Below, piece by piece: positions 8,355 through 18,263 of a DNA stretch of 45,156 nt. The translations under genes were made by a program, and so were the position numbers. A model generated the notes under the pieces. It did no database searches. It saw nothing but the letters and a program-made list of their open reading frames with translations, and was not told where the DNA came from. The DNA is from Chloroflexota bacterium (GTDB lineage Bacteria > Chloroflexota > Anaerolineae > Anaerolineales > UBA4823), in the NCBI GenBank assembly GCA_030611505.1, contig JAUWPO010000005.1:1-45156 (forward strand). The letters are read 5' to 3'. The stretch's first letter is position 1; each line of letters begins with the position of its first letter.

Positions 8355-9374
8355 TCATGCAAAGCGGCTGAGAATGCTGCCCCCGATAAAGAGAGCCACA
8401 CCACCAACTACGAGAACTGCGATAACCATCTTTATAGTGTCAACGCCGGAGGGAAGAAACGCGCTCAGCGCCGAGGGCTGAGGAGTGGGCGTTGCCTGAA
8501 GGTTCGCCATTGCAGTTTGCGTTAACGCAACATCAGCACCTGACAATGTAGTGGGAGTTGCGCTTGGTATTTTTGTGGCTGTATGTGGGACCTGCGTCGC
8601 TGTTTCCTGCGAAGCGGGCGTGGGGGTTCCAACCGGGGGTTTAATGACCAGCTTATCTCCGGTATAAATTACCGAATTAGTTGAGAGCTTATTCAACTTC
8701 AGGAGCTCCTCCAACTCGATCCCGTAAATTGCAGCCACATTCCACAACGCCTGTCCTTCCTGCACCACATGAATGACCGAACCATCCGGCATAGGCGTCG
8801 CAGTATCGACAGGAGGCGCAGCCGGATAAACGGTCACCGCTGCCCGTCCGGATGTTGAAGCGCCGCTGCCCGGGCTACCGGAAACGTAACCCACATCCAG
8901 CGTGAAATAAACCGTGTGACCTGAGACCGCTACACCAGCTCCGGCGTCAGTATAATCTGACGAAAGCATCGTATCCATGTGCAGACTGTCCCCCTGCCAG
9001 ATTTGGACAGCATCTTGTGCAGTCCAATCATATCCGGCAGCAATATTCTCGGAAACGAAAACCGCTGCGCCGCCGCCATAGCCAGCCGAAATTGCCCGAT
9101 CCCTGGCTCTCGTACCACCACTGCCCGAGTGTGTGACGGCTCCGGTTGACGCCATGTACTCGCTGTGCGCCTGGGCAGCAGCCATCAGGGCACCGTTAAT
9201 CTGGTACGGTGGAAGACCATTGGCTGCGCGCAACTGGTTGACAGCCGCGATCACATCATATCCACTTGCCTGCGCCTGGGTTGTATCAGCATTCGCTCCA
9301 AGCAACGGTAGGAAAATTAATAAGCACAAGAATAAGAAAAGCGTTTTACGATACAGCAAACAGGGTAACTCCAT
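8355..9374 (-). CDS. Secreted CAP/SCP-domain protein with LysM and C-terminal membrane anchor
   Basis: A 339-residue surface protein. It has an N-terminal signal peptide (about residues 10-36) and a CAP/SCP domain (about 40-165) with family residues THSG (His82), SENIAAG (Glu109) and His132. A LysM peptidoglycan-binding repeat (about 200-246, VIHVVQEGQALWNVAAIYG) is followed by a Thr/Pro-rich linker and a C-terminal hydrophobic segment (about 311-336). The CAP fold has diverse roles, so enzymatic activity cannot be inferred. The layout suggests a wall-bound protein tethered to the membrane. It is the last gene of the minus-strand heat-shock unit, 85 bases after polX. The start lacks a clear ribosome-binding site. 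Confidence 0.85.
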   Translation of the reverse strand: MELPCLLYRKTLFLFLCLLIFLPLLGANADTTQAQASGYDVIAAVNQLRAANGLPPYQINGALMAAAQAHSEYMASTGAVTHSGSGGTRARDRAISAGYGGGAAVFVSENIAAGYDWTAQDAVQIWQGDSLHMDTMLSSDYTDAGAGVAVSGHTVYFTLDVGYVSGSPGSGASTSGRAAVTVYPAAPPVDTATPMPDGSVIHVVQEGQALWNVAAIYGIELEELLKLNKLSTNSVIYTGDKLVIKPPVGTPTPASQETATQVPHTATKIPSATPTTLSGADVALTQTAMANLQATPTPQPSALSAFLPSGVDTIKMVIAVLVVGGVALFIGGSILSRFA

Positions 9375-9459
9375 ACTCGGTTGTTGTAACCAGCATTACT
9401 GGATTGCTCAATATTTGAATCATAACATATCTGCCAGCAGCGAATGGTGCTGCACGCCG

Positions 9460-11220
9460 TCATGCAGAGCGAGCAACACCCCTGCTCTTCAACCAAACGA
9501 GCAAGCGCTCGGCTGTCCAGGTGTTTATTACATTTTCTGGGGTGACCCATCCACGGCGTGCGGTCGCGACGCCGAAATGTAGCAAGTCCATATCACTGGC
9601 ACTGTGAGCATCGGTATTAATGCTCAAGTTGATGCCCATTTCTATTGCCCGGCGTGCGTAGATATCGTCAAGGTCGAGACGGGCTGGGTGGGCGTTGATT
9701 TCCAGAGCAACGCCGTGTTCGGCTGCGGCTTCCAGCACAGCAGCCATATCCAGGTCCGCCCCCTCCCGGTTTGGTATAATTCTGCCTGTTGGGTGAGCAA
9801 TCACATCCACATGCGGGTTGCGAATGGCGTTCAGGAGTCTTTGAGTGACCTTCTCTCTAGGCTGGCGCAAACCGGTGTGCAGCGAGGCTATCACGATATC
9901 CAGGTCTATTAAGATGTCATCAGGATAATCCAACGATCCATCGGAGCGTATTTCGACTTCACTACCCTGTAAGAGGTGGATTGTTTCGCCCAAAACATCC
10001 TGGACGGCATCAATTTCCTGACGCTGCTCCTTCAATCTCCGCACAGTAAGACCACCAGCTACCCCCAAACTTGCAGAGTGATCGGTGATTGCAAGCACTT
10101 TCAACCCTCTTTCGATAGCCGCATCTGCCATTTCTTGGATGGATAATTTGCCATCGCTCCAGGTTGAATGTGTGTGCAGGTCGCTCAAAAGGTCGCCAAC
10201 CTCTATTAAGACTGGCAGTACCCCAGCCTGCGCGGCCTGGATTTCGCCGCGATCTTCACGAAGTTCCGGTGGAATCCAGGGCAGTCCCAAGATTTCATAG
10301 ACATCCTCTTCCTCAGCGCACAGGACTTCAGAGCCATCTTTACGCAGGAAGGCTTGGTCGGAGAGCGATAAATCCTGCTTCAGAGCCAGTTCGCGCAGAC
10401 GGACGTTATGCTCCTTCGAGCCGGTTGCGTACTGAAGAGCCGTTCCAAACCGTTCCGGAGGATGCACCCACAATTGGGCACGGATATTGTTAGCAAATTC
10501 GACACTGGATTTCGTATCACCGCGACTAATCATATCAATAACATCAGGATGTCCGACAAAAGCATCCATGACCGGTCCTGAATCTTCGGCTGCCGCCAAT
10601 AGGTCCAAATCGCCAACAGTTGCTTTCATCCGCCGCAGGCTGCCCCCCACCTCTACTGCTTGAACACTTTCAATTGAATCTAGGAAACCCAACAGCTCTT
10701 GGGCAAAGGGCCAAGCCGTGCCCAACGGAATTCGATCTGTACGACGGGCTAGCGCTTCAATCCCAGTAATGATCCTGGTTTCAGATTTAATACCCATTCC
10801 AGGCAAGTCGCGCAAACTGCCCGCCCGTGCTGCGGATTCCAATTCCGCTAAGGTCGTAATTCCTGCATCGTGCCAGAACAGGGCTGCTTTCTTTGGTCCC
10901 ACGTCAGGTACCTGGAGGATCTCTACCAACGTGGTAGGCACTTCTTCATTGAGTTTATCCAAGAAATCGAGATGTCCGGTCGTTAATAGCTCTTCGATCT
11001 TGTTCGCAATCGCCTTACCAACTCCGGGTATATCCGTCAGATCACCCTCACGCCAGATCTCGTTGACATCTCTACCCAGATTCCTGAGGTTGTCTGCAGC
11101 TTTACGATACGCCAGAGTTTTATAGATCACCTCGCCTTTGATCTCGAGTAAATCTGCGATAGTATCAAAAACATCGGCAAGCTGTTGGTTGTTAAATCGT
11201 TTTTCTTGAGCCATCTCCAT
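9460..11220 (-). CDS. polX: Family X DNA polymerase with PHP domain (PolX)
   Basis: A 586-residue PolX: an 8-kDa-like helical domain, two helix-hairpin-helix elements (IPGVGKAIANKI and VPDVGPKKAALFW), a nucleotidyltransferase core, and a C-terminal PHP phosphoesterase domain (about residues 345-580). The core has GGSLRRMKATVGDLDLL with Asp204 and Asp206. At the third metal-binding position the usual Asp of the VDLRVV strand is Gln249 (strand RAQLWVHPPERFG). PHP metal ligands look intact (HTHSTWSDG, ITDHS, SLHTG, HPTGR, NTDAHS). Bacterial PolX acts in gap-filling repair, and the PHP domain supplies 3'-5' exonuclease or AP-endonuclease activity. The polymerase may be impaired here while PHP stays active (inference). 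The gene follows prmA by 38 bases. Confidence 0.93.
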   Translation of the reverse strand: MEMAQEKRFNNQQLADVFDTIADLLEIKGEVIYKTLAYRKAADNLRNLGRDVNEIWREGDLTDIPGVGKAIANKIEELLTTGHLDFLDKLNEEVPTTLVEILQVPDVGPKKAALFWHDAGITTLAELESAARAGSLRDLPGMGIKSETRIITGIEALARRTDRIPLGTAWPFAQELLGFLDSIESVQAVEVGGSLRRMKATVGDLDLLAAAEDSGPVMDAFVGHPDVIDMISRGDTKSSVEFANNIRAQLWVHPPERFGTALQYATGSKEHNVRLRELALKQDLSLSDQAFLRKDGSEVLCAEEEDVYEILGLPWIPPELREDRGEIQAAQAGVLPVLIEVGDLLSDLHTHSTWSDGKLSIQEMADAAIERGLKVLAITDHSASLGVAGGLTVRRLKEQRQEIDAVQDVLGETIHLLQGSEVEIRSDGSLDYPDDILIDLDIVIASLHTGLRQPREKVTQRLLNAIRNPHVDVIAHPTGRIIPNREGADLDMAAVLEAAAEHGVALEINAHPARLDLDDIYARRAIEMGINLSINTDAHSASDMDLLHFGVATARRGWVTPENVINTWTAERLLVWLKSRGVARSA

Positions 11221-11258
11221 ATATATACAATAATAGGAGCATTAAAAGGACAAATTGG

Positions 11259-12173
11259 TTAGCAGGGTACCGCGCATAAAGCCACCCAGTCTCCCAACTG
11301 GCGGCGGGTTTCTACGCGCAAGCCGCTGCGGCATGCTGCATGTTCAACCTCGTCTACCTGATCAGAGATAATTCCAGCCAAAATAAGACGACCACCATTA
11401 GTCACCAATTCACCCACTCCTTCACTTAGTAAGCGTATCAGAACCGGAGCCAGGATATTTGCGAAAACAAGCCGCGCCTGTTTGATCGTGAAATTACCGG
11501 ATTGAATTTCCGTTATTGATCCCATCCCCACTTCCATGCGCTCTGCAACCCCGTTCAACACGGCATTTTCACATGCGCTTCGTACCGCTATAGGGTCGAT
11601 ATCAACACATAAGGCTTTTTTAGCACCCAATTTCAAGGCAGCCACGCTCAATATGCCCGAGCCACAACCTATGTCAATTATATTTAAACCGCCAACATCC
11701 TCTATCATCTCAAGACACAACTGCGTAGACGGGTGCGTGCCAGTGCCGAATGCCATCCCCGGATCCATTCGAATAGGGATGCGTTCGCCCCCCGGTACCT
11801 TTAGCCATGCCGGCACGATGATCAATCTTCGCCCAACGGGTATAGGGTGGTAATGCTCCTTCCAGGCTTCTGCCCAATCTGCATCTTTCACGCTCCGGAA
11901 CTGCAGGGATGGAAGTGGATGGATGCGACCCAGATACCACAGGGCTTCTTCTAATCGCCCGCGCGTATCTTCAAGCCGGTCATCCACAGGCAGATAGCAC
12001 GATGTACGCAGTGGTCCCACAAAATGTTTTGAATCTCCTTCAGCATCAACGGCGTCCTGTGTGCTTTCAATAGCAACACCATTAGGTGCAAACCTCGACA
12101 TGACTTCGGCAACAGCCTCAGCTAATTCACCACCGGTAGTGAGAGAGACTTCTAACCAGGTTGTTTCAGACAT
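11259..12173 (-). CDS. prmA: Ribosomal protein L11 methyltransferase
   Basis: A 304-residue SAM-dependent methyltransferase that trimethylates ribosomal protein L11. It has the family hallmark DPGMAFGTGTHPST followed by the SAM-binding loop IIDIGCGSGILSVAALKLGA, and the post-II segment FANILAPVLI (NI[L]xP motif). The length is normal. It lies 117 bases after dnaJ on the same strand, a linkage common in Firmicutes and related Gram-positive-like phyla, which supports the assignment. No clear ribosome-binding site is seen before ATG 12173. Confidence 0.94.
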   Translation of the reverse strand: MSETTWLEVSLTTGGELAEAVAEVMSRFAPNGVAIESTQDAVDAEGDSKHFVGPLRTSCYLPVDDRLEDTRGRLEEALWYLGRIHPLPSLQFRSVKDADWAEAWKEHYHPIPVGRRLIIVPAWLKVPGGERIPIRMDPGMAFGTGTHPSTQLCLEMIEDVGGLNIIDIGCGSGILSVAALKLGAKKALCVDIDPIAVRSACENAVLNGVAERMEVGMGSITEIQSGNFTIKQARLVFANILAPVLIRLLSEGVGELVTNGGRLILAGIISDQVDEVEHAACRSGLRVETRRQLGDWVALCAVPC

Positions 12174-12290
12174 AGGTGATATTTTAGAATATAGTGACCG
12201 GGCAGCACTTGTACATAATATGATGTGGCAGCATTTTCACTTTATGTGATGGAGAAGCAATTGCCCTGGTACTCCATTACTCAACCTACT

Positions 12291-13418
12291 TCAACTGCTC
12301 AAAGCTTCTTTCAACCAGTCCAGGAAACCCCGCTCCTGCGGTCGCACCTCGCTGCCCAGGCTTTCAGCCAACTGTTCAAACAACTGGCGCTGGTCGTTAT
12401 CCACATTAATAGGCACCTCCACATTAATCACGACCAACTGATCCCCGCGTCCGTTGCCGCGCAGCTTGGGAATACCCTTGCCACGCAAACGCAAGATTTT
12501 TCCGGGTTGGGTGCCATTAGGAATTTTTAACATAGTAGGTCCATCCACAGTCGGGATTTCCACTTCGGCGCCCAAAGTTGCCTGAGCGATGTTTACGTTC
12601 AAATCCAGTAAAACATCATATTCTCTGCGGTGAAAGTATTTATGCGCCTTAACTTTTATCGCAATGAAAAGATTCCCGTTCGGCCCGCCGTACAACCCCG
12701 GCTGCCCTTCACCTGCAAGACGGATTTGAGTTCCGGAATCCACTCCAGCCGGAACGCTGATAACTTTCTTACGGTTGCGTCGCTCCAGTCCACGCCCTTT
12801 ACATGTGTGGCATGGTGTGCTGATGATTTCTCCCTGACCATTGCATGCCGGGCAGGTTGTGACCTGCACCATAGAGCCCAGGATAGTCTGACGAGTCCTG
12901 CGCACTTCTCCACTACCGTTGCATGTCGAACAACGAACTGGTGATGTGCCCGGTTCTGCGCCGCTGCCGTTGCAGGTCGCACATAATTCATCGCGTGTGA
13001 TTTCAATCTCTTTCTCTACTCCGAATACTGCTTCTTCAAAGGTAAGGTCAAGCCGATACTGCAGATCAGCCCCACGTCTGGGAGCATTGCGAGCGCGTTG
13101 CGAAGTACGTCCAAAACCGCCAAATCCAAACAAATCCCCGAAAACGTCGGCGAAGTCAGAGAAATCAACGGTGAAATTGGGCATTCCATTCGGTCCCCGT
13201 ACACCCTCATGCCCATAACGATCATAGGCTCCCCGTCTCTGTTCGTCAGAGAGCACTGCGAAAGCCTCGTTGATCTCCTTGAAGCGCTCTTCGGCATCTG
13301 GAGAATCATTAACGTCGGGATGGTACTGGCGAGCCAGCCGGCGGAAGGCAGCTTTCAGTTCATCTTGGGTGGCGCTACGGGAGACACCCAAAACCTCATA
13401 GTAATCACGTTGTGCCAT
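12291..13418 (-). CDS. dnaJ: Chaperone protein DnaJ
   Basis: A 375-residue class A Hsp40 that stimulates DnaK ATPase and delivers substrates. The J domain (residues 1-70) has the HPD motif in YHPDVN. A Gly/Phe-rich segment ([10 protein letters not shown]) is followed by four CxxCxGxG zinc motifs ([32 protein letters not shown]), then the C-terminal substrate-binding beta domains. It lies 68 bases after dnaK, as part of the HrcA-controlled unit. Confidence 0.97.
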   Translation of the reverse strand: MAQRDYYEVLGVSRSATQDELKAAFRRLARQYHPDVNDSPDAEERFKEINEAFAVLSDEQRRGAYDRYGHEGVRGPNGMPNFTVDFSDFADVFGDLFGFGGFGRTSQRARNAPRRGADLQYRLDLTFEEAVFGVEKEIEITRDELCATCNGSGAEPGTSPVRCSTCNGSGEVRRTRQTILGSMVQVTTCPACNGQGEIISTPCHTCKGRGLERRNRKKVISVPAGVDSGTQIRLAGEGQPGLYGGPNGNLFIAIKVKAHKYFHRREYDVLLDLNVNIAQATLGAEVEIPTVDGPTMLKIPNGTQPGKILRLRGKGIPKLRGNGRGDQLVVINVEVPINVDNDQRQLFEQLAESLGSEVRPQERGFLDWLKEALSS

Positions 13419-13486
13419 ATTTCACTTAATAGATATGCTTATTTGCTTAAGAGCATACACTGTTGTGTGTCTAAATCACATCTAAT

Positions 13487-15391
13487 CTAGGCGTCCTCAA
13501 ATTCTCCATCGACAACATCTTCATCATCCGAAGTGCCATTGTCAGTTTCGGGTTCTGCGTCAGGGGACGGTTCACCCTCAGCAGGATCGGCTTGCGCATA
13601 AGCCGCTGCACCGATCTGCTGCACAATTTGGTTCAGGTCTGCTGTTGTTTTTGTGATCGCTTCGATGTCATCGCTGCCCATCACCTCGCGCACGCTGACA
13701 ACCCCATCCTCCACTTTACTCTTCATATCCGCCGGAACCTTATCACCCAAATCCTTGAGCACCTTCTCTGCCGTATATGCTATGTTATCAGCGCTGTTGC
13801 GAGCTTCGACCAGATTCTTATGTTGGAGGTCATCAGCAGCATGCTGCTCTGCATCTTTACGCATACGCTCGACTTCCTCATCGCTCAGACCCGAAGAAGC
13901 TGTAATGGTTATATTTTGACTCCTTCCAGTAGCTTTATCTTGGGCAGTAACCTTGAGAATTCCGTTCGCATCGATGTCAAATGTCACATCAATCTGGGGG
14001 ATGCCGCGCGGAGCAGGCGGTATCCCATCCAGGGCAAATCGACCCAGCGACTTATTATCGTTTGCCATAGGTCGCTCACCCTGCAGGACATTGATCTCAA
14101 CCTGAGATTGGCTGTCGCTGGCGGTGGAAAAGATCTGGCTCTTGCGTGTCGGGATCGTGGTGTTGCGCTCGATCAAAGCCGTAGCAACACCTCCCAGTGT
14201 CTCGATCGATAATGTTAGTGGAGTAACATCTAGCAATAAAATGTCTTTAACTTCACCGCCTAACACCCCGGCTTGAATCGCAGCCCCTAAGGCAACGACC
14301 TCATCAGGATTTACACCTTTATGCGGTTCTTTGTCAAAGAGCTTACGCACAGCTTCCTGCACCGCCGGCATACGGGTCATTCCACCTACCAAAATCACCT
14401 CATTTACTGCAGATGGTTCAATGCCGGCGTCCTTCAATGCCTGTTTTACAGGACCAAGCGAGCGGTCAATCATGTCGTTGGTCAACTGTTCGAGTTTTGC
14501 ACGGGTAAGTGTCATTACAAGATGTTTCGGACCGCTGGCATCTGCAGTGATGTAAGGGAGGTTTATTTCGGTCTGCATCATAGTGGAAAGCTCAATTTTA
14601 GCTTTTTCAGCGGCTTCCTTAAGACGCTGCAGCGACTGGCGGTCGTCACGCAGGTCGATGCCCTGTTCTTTCTTGAACTCATCCGCTATGTAATCAATGA
14701 CACGTTCGTCAAAATCATCTCCACCAAGGAACGTATCTCCACTGGTGGAACGCACCTGGAAAACCCCATCCCCAACATCGAGAATTGAGATATCAAAGGT
14801 GCCACCGCCCAGGTCATATACTGCGATAACCTGGTCATTCTTTTTATCAAGACCATAGGCGAGGGAGGATGCAGTTGGTTCGTTAATTATCCGCAGCACC
14901 TCCAATCCGGCAATCTTACCGGCATCTTTTGTGGCGTTCCGCTGGGCATCATTGAAATATGCCGGAACAGTGATCACGGCTTGGGTGACTGGTTCACCCA
15001 AATATGCTTCAGCATCAGCTTTTATCTTGCTCAAGATCATGGCCGAAATTTCGGGTGGGGAATAATCTTTGTTATCCAGCATAACATGCACATCCCCATT
15101 GGAGGCTTCATTAACCGTATACGGCATGCGAGCAACCACCCGTTGCACCGGCTGGTCGTTGTACTTTCGTCCCATAAAGCGCTTGATTGAGAAGATCGTG
15201 TTTTCAGGATTCACTACGGCTTGATTGCGGGCTACCCGCCCGGTCAGACGCTCGTGATTCTTATTAACCGCTACAACCGACGAAATCAGACGCTCGCCTT
15301 CTGCAGACGGGATGATGGTCGGTTCTCCGCCTTCCATGATTGCCATCACGGAATTCGTTGTTCCCAGGTCAATCCCAATAATTTTTGACAT
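13487..15391 (-). CDS. dnaK: Chaperone protein DnaK (Hsp70)
   Basis: A 634-residue Hsp70. The ATPase domain opens with [11 protein letters not shown] and contains [21 protein letters not shown] and [13 protein letters not shown]. The peptide-binding domain has [17 protein letters not shown], and the acidic tail ends in the EFEDA type. The reading frame extends to a TTG at 15397. ATG 15391 is chosen because a strong GGAGG lies 7 bases upstream of it. It lies between grpE (77 bases) and dnaJ (68 bases) in the CIRCE-controlled operon. Confidence 0.98.
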   Translation of the reverse strand: MSKIIGIDLGTTNSVMAIMEGGEPTIIPSAEGERLISSVVAVNKNHERLTGRVARNQAVVNPENTIFSIKRFMGRKYNDQPVQRVVARMPYTVNEASNGDVHVMLDNKDYSPPEISAMILSKIKADAEAYLGEPVTQAVITVPAYFNDAQRNATKDAGKIAGLEVLRIINEPTASSLAYGLDKKNDQVIAVYDLGGGTFDISILDVGDGVFQVRSTSGDTFLGGDDFDERVIDYIADEFKKEQGIDLRDDRQSLQRLKEAAEKAKIELSTMMQTEINLPYITADASGPKHLVMTLTRAKLEQLTNDMIDRSLGPVKQALKDAGIEPSAVNEVILVGGMTRMPAVQEAVRKLFDKEPHKGVNPDEVVALGAAIQAGVLGGEVKDILLLDVTPLTLSIETLGGVATALIERNTTIPTRKSQIFSTASDSQSQVEINVLQGERPMANDNKSLGRFALDGIPPAPRGIPQIDVTFDIDANGILKVTAQDKATGRSQNITITASSGLSDEEVERMRKDAEQHAADDLQHKNLVEARNSADNIAYTAEKVLKDLGDKVPADMKSKVEDGVVSVREVMGSDDIEAITKTTADLNQIVQQIGAAAYAQADPAEGEPSPDAEPETDNGTSDDEDVVDGEFEDA

Positions 15392-15468
15392 AGTCAATCC
15401 TCCAGTTTTTTATGATAAATGATGTCTTTCAGTGAGGTTCCCCTCACACTACCCTGTTAGTTGATATT

Positions 15469-16074
15469 TTATTTTGCCACTCGAACCATTGCTGGGCGCA
15501 GGACCCTATTTCCGATCATGTAACCCGGTTGCAGTACTTCAATAATCTCTCCACTCTTATACGTGTCACTTTCCTCTGAAGTGATAGCTTCGTGCAAGTT
15601 GGGGTCGAAGACCTGCCCCTGAGCATCCATCCGTACTACGCCCTCATTCTGGAGAATGGCGAGCAGTTTGCGATAAATCAGATCAACTCCGTTTGCCCAT
15701 TCAGCACCATCACTACCTAGCGGTTTATTACTCAACGCCCGTTCGAAATCATCCGTTATTTCCATATACTGTTTGATTATGTTCCCCGTGACTGTCTGGT
15801 AAATTTGAGCCTGCTCACGTTCTATTCGCTTCTTGTAATTGGTAAATTCTGCCCGCGCCCGCTGCCAACCGTCCAGGTACTCGTTTGCCTTAGCGCGTGT
15901 TTCTTCCAATTCCTGCAACAAAGCAGGGACATCCTCAACGGAATATTCTTCAAGCGGTTCACCTGCCTCTTCAATTAAATCCTGTTGGTGTTCCTTAACT
16001 TCAGATGCACCTTCCACTTGTTCGGTATCAATGTCCTTATTGGCATATTGGTCATTCTGAATTTCCACCATCAT
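15469..16074 (-). CDS. grpE: Nucleotide exchange factor GrpE
   Basis: A 201-residue DnaK co-chaperone that releases ADP. An acidic, disordered N-terminus (about 55 residues) is followed by a long coiled-coil helix (ARAEFTNYKKRIEREQ) and the C-terminal beta domain with GVVRMDAQGQVFDPNLHEA and VLQPGYMIGNRVLRPAMVRVAK-type ending. Two adjacent ATGs (16074, 16071) exist, and a GAGGAG lies 11 bases upstream of the first. It is the second gene of the hrcA operon. Confidence 0.96.
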   Translation of the reverse strand: MMVEIQNDQYANKDIDTEQVEGASEVKEHQQDLIEEAGEPLEEYSVEDVPALLQELEETRAKANEYLDGWQRARAEFTNYKKRIEREQAQIYQTVTGNIIKQYMEITDDFERALSNKPLGSDGAEWANGVDLIYRKLLAILQNEGVVRMDAQGQVFDPNLHEAITSEESDTYKSGEIIEVLQPGYMIGNRVLRPAMVRVAK

Positions 16075-16142
16075 CTTCTTATAAACTCCTCGATTTGTAT
16101 TGTCTATACTTTCGGCTGCTCAAATCATCCAGTAAATAATCC

Positions 16143-17177
16143 CTATTCCAACAGTATGTCCTCGACAAGGTCGCTGAGCAGACTGGCTACAAATCTAACC
16201 GTAGAAATCGTTCGCCCATATGGCATTCGAATTGGCCCTAAGACGCCCAGTGTGCCAGTCGCCAGACCAGGTGCACCATAACGTGCTAAAACTATCGAAA
16301 AATCACGCAGTTCCTCCCAGTTCCCCTCCCCACCAATTAGAACTTGGACACCGCTCAAGTCATTAGAAAGAACAGTGCGAGTGAGTAAATCCTCCAATAA
16401 TTGTCGTTCCTCAAAAACGCGTAATGCGTTGCGAGCGATATCGGCGGTTTCAAATTCCGGTTCGGTCAGGACGTGGGCTAATCCATCATGATAGATCTCA
16501 CCGGTGAGCATATCGCTGGTATGACGCAGGTCGTCCAGTATAAGGGTGATGATGTCCTGTTCAAGAGCATCGAATTTAACAGACAACGCAGCGATTGATT
16601 CGCTGTCCAATCCAAGCAGCAAATCGTTGAACGATTGAGCGACAATACTCAACCGTTCCTGAGAAATTGGCTCTGCTAAAGTGAGCATCTGCTGGTTCAC
16701 TTCACCACCCGAAAGCACAAGCACCATCAAAACCTGGCGGCCGCGTGTACTGATCAATTCCAGGTGTTTGAAAACTGAACGCTCAGAGCGAGGCGCTGTC
16801 ACCAGTGAGGCTGCCTGTGATTGGTGTGCTAGGACGGAAGCCGCCAGGCGCATCCAACGGTCAATGTCCATGCCAGCCTGGTAAAACTGGTGAACGATCG
16901 TACGTTTGGTCGTCGATGGCAATTCTGTATGACCCATTAACTGGCGCACAAAGAAGCGGTAACCATCTTCCGTGGGAATGCGACCGGCTGAAGTATGCGG
17001 TTGGCGCAGATAGCCTGTCTCGCTTAGCGCCAACATGTCATTGCGCACCGTGGCAGAGCTAACATTTAGATTGTAATTTTCAACCAAATACCGCGATCCA
17101 ATAGGTTGGGCTGTCTCTATATAGTCCCGGATGATCAAAGCCAGGATGAGTTTTTGCCTTTCAGTCAGGGTATTCAT
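16143..17177 (-). CDS. hrcA: Heat-inducible transcription repressor HrcA
   Basis: A 344-residue repressor of class I heat-shock genes; it binds CIRCE and depends on GroEL for folding. The N-terminal winged helix has PIGSRYLVENYNLNVSSATVRNDM and AGRIPTEDGYRFFV. The C-terminal domain includes VLIGGEGNW and the closing GTLGVLGPIRMPYGR. It is the first gene of the operon, with CIRCE directly upstream, so it represses itself. A second CIRCE precedes groES in this window. Confidence 0.97.
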   Translation of the reverse strand: MNTLTERQKLILALIIRDYIETAQPIGSRYLVENYNLNVSSATVRNDMLALSETGYLRQPHTSAGRIPTEDGYRFFVRQLMGHTELPSTTKRTIVHQFYQAGMDIDRWMRLAASVLAHQSQAASLVTAPRSERSVFKHLELISTRGRQVLMVLVLSGGEVNQQMLTLAEPISQERLSIVAQSFNDLLLGLDSESIAALSVKFDALEQDIITLILDDLRHTSDMLTGEIYHDGLAHVLTEPEFETADIARNALRVFEERQLLEDLLTRTVLSNDLSGVQVLIGGEGNWEELRDFSIVLARYGAPGLATGTLGVLGPIRMPYGRTISTVRFVASLLSDLVEDILLE

Positions 17178-17192
17178 GGTAGATTTACAATT

Positions 17193-17219
17193 TTAGCACT
17201 CTCGTATCGAGAGTGCTAA
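17193..17219. promoter_or_regulatory. CIRCE operator upstream of hrcA
   Basis: A perfect CIRCE element: TTAGCACTC, nine spacer bases, GAGTGCTAA. It lies between the hrcA promoter and start codon, 15 bases before the ATG, so HrcA binding would block transcription of the whole hrcA-grpE-dnaK-dnaJ unit. Confidence 0.98.
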
Positions 17220-17232
17220 AATTACGGTAATG

Positions 17233-17261
17233 ATGATACCATGCCGCTTAATGTACGTCAA
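17233..17261 (-). promoter_or_regulatory. Promoter of the hrcA-grpE-dnaK-dnaJ operon
   Basis: On the minus strand TTGACG (17256-17261) and TATCAT (17233-17238) are 17 bases apart, a strong housekeeping-type promoter. The expected start near 17226 is just upstream of CIRCE. Confidence 0.85.
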
Positions 17262-17459
17262 GAAATCCCCCTCTTAAATGGTCAGATTCTAACAAGAGGT
17301 TAACAACACACGATATCTTCCTTCAAAAAAATGGGGCAAAATCAGGTTTATTCACAAGAAACCCAAATCCGTCATAAATGACTTTCCACAGGGAGAATAC
17401 TGCTTCATGGTCCCTTCTCAGAATCTTTCTTGATAGATTAGACCAAATAATGGTCGCTA

Positions 17460-18263
17460 TCAATCCTCTAAACGCAAACCTTCATTACCTTGCAACGACG
17501 CCAGGAATTCGCGATCTTCCTCAGACAAGAGGGCAGTCTCGAACAAGTCCGGACGGCGCTGCCAAGTACGCAGAAGCGCCTGTTCACGCCTCCATCTGTC
17601 AATTCGGGCATGATCTCCTGAGAGTAGCACATCGGGGACATTCCAACCTCGAAAGACCGCCGGACGCGTGAAATGCGGATATTCAATCAACCCGCTGGCG
17701 TGCGAATCATCAATCGCCCCACTCGGGTCTCCAAGCACTCCCGGTATTAAACGTACAACCGCGTCAATCAGGACTAAAGCCGCCAATTCACCACCTGTGA
17801 GCACGTAATCTCCAATTGATATTTCATCACTCACCAGGTGCTGGCGAACACGCTCGTCTACCCCTTCATAACGACCACACAGCAGCGCCAAGCGACGGGG
17901 TCCCTCATCTGACTGGGCATCGTCTTCCAAGCGCAGCGCAACCCCTGCCAGTTCCCTAGCAACAGCCTGAGTAAAAACCCGACCTTGTGGAGTGAGTAAA
18001 ATCAGCGGACACGCAGGCGGAGAACCAAGCACACCTTCGACGGCAGCGAAGACAGGTTCTGGCTTCATCACCATACCGCCGCCGCCGCCATAAGGTTCGT
18101 CATCCGTCACATGATGACGGTCGGTTGTCCACTGGCGAATATAATGCAAGCGGACAGTCAGGATTTCCCGTTGGCGGGCACGCTGCATGATGCTGGTGTG
18201 TAAATATGGTTCGAAGACTTCGGGGAATAGAGTAAAAACATCAAATATAACGGCTTTCTGCAT
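17460..18263 (-). CDS. trmD: tRNA (guanine-N1-)-methyltransferase
   Basis: A 267-residue SPOUT methyltransferase that makes m1G37 in tRNAs and prevents frameshifting. Family segments are present: [19 protein letters not shown] at the start, the knot region [15 protein letters not shown] and [21 protein letters not shown], and the substrate-contact residues of [17 protein letters not shown] lies upstream of ATG 18263. It is not next to rpsP-rimM or rplS, its usual operon partners, and is monocistronic here or only loosely linked to hrcA. Confidence 0.96.
   Translation of the reverse strand: MQKAVIFDVFTLFPEVFEPYLHTSIMQRARQREILTVRLHYIRQWTTDRHHVTDDEPYGGGGGMVMKPEPVFAAVEGVLGSPPACPLILLTPQGRVFTQAVARELAGVALRLEDDAQSDEGPRRLALLCGRYEGVDERVRQHLVSDEISIGDYVLTGGELAALVLIDAVVRLIPGVLGDPSGAIDDSHASGLIEYPHFTRPAVFRGWNVPDVLLSGDHARIDRWRREQALLRTWQRRPDLFETALLSEEDREFLASLQGNEGLRLED

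Noticed and set aside
13592-14212. 206-residue plus-strand frame opposite dnaK
   Set aside because: Antisense shadow of the conserved DnaK C-terminal region; no own start signals.
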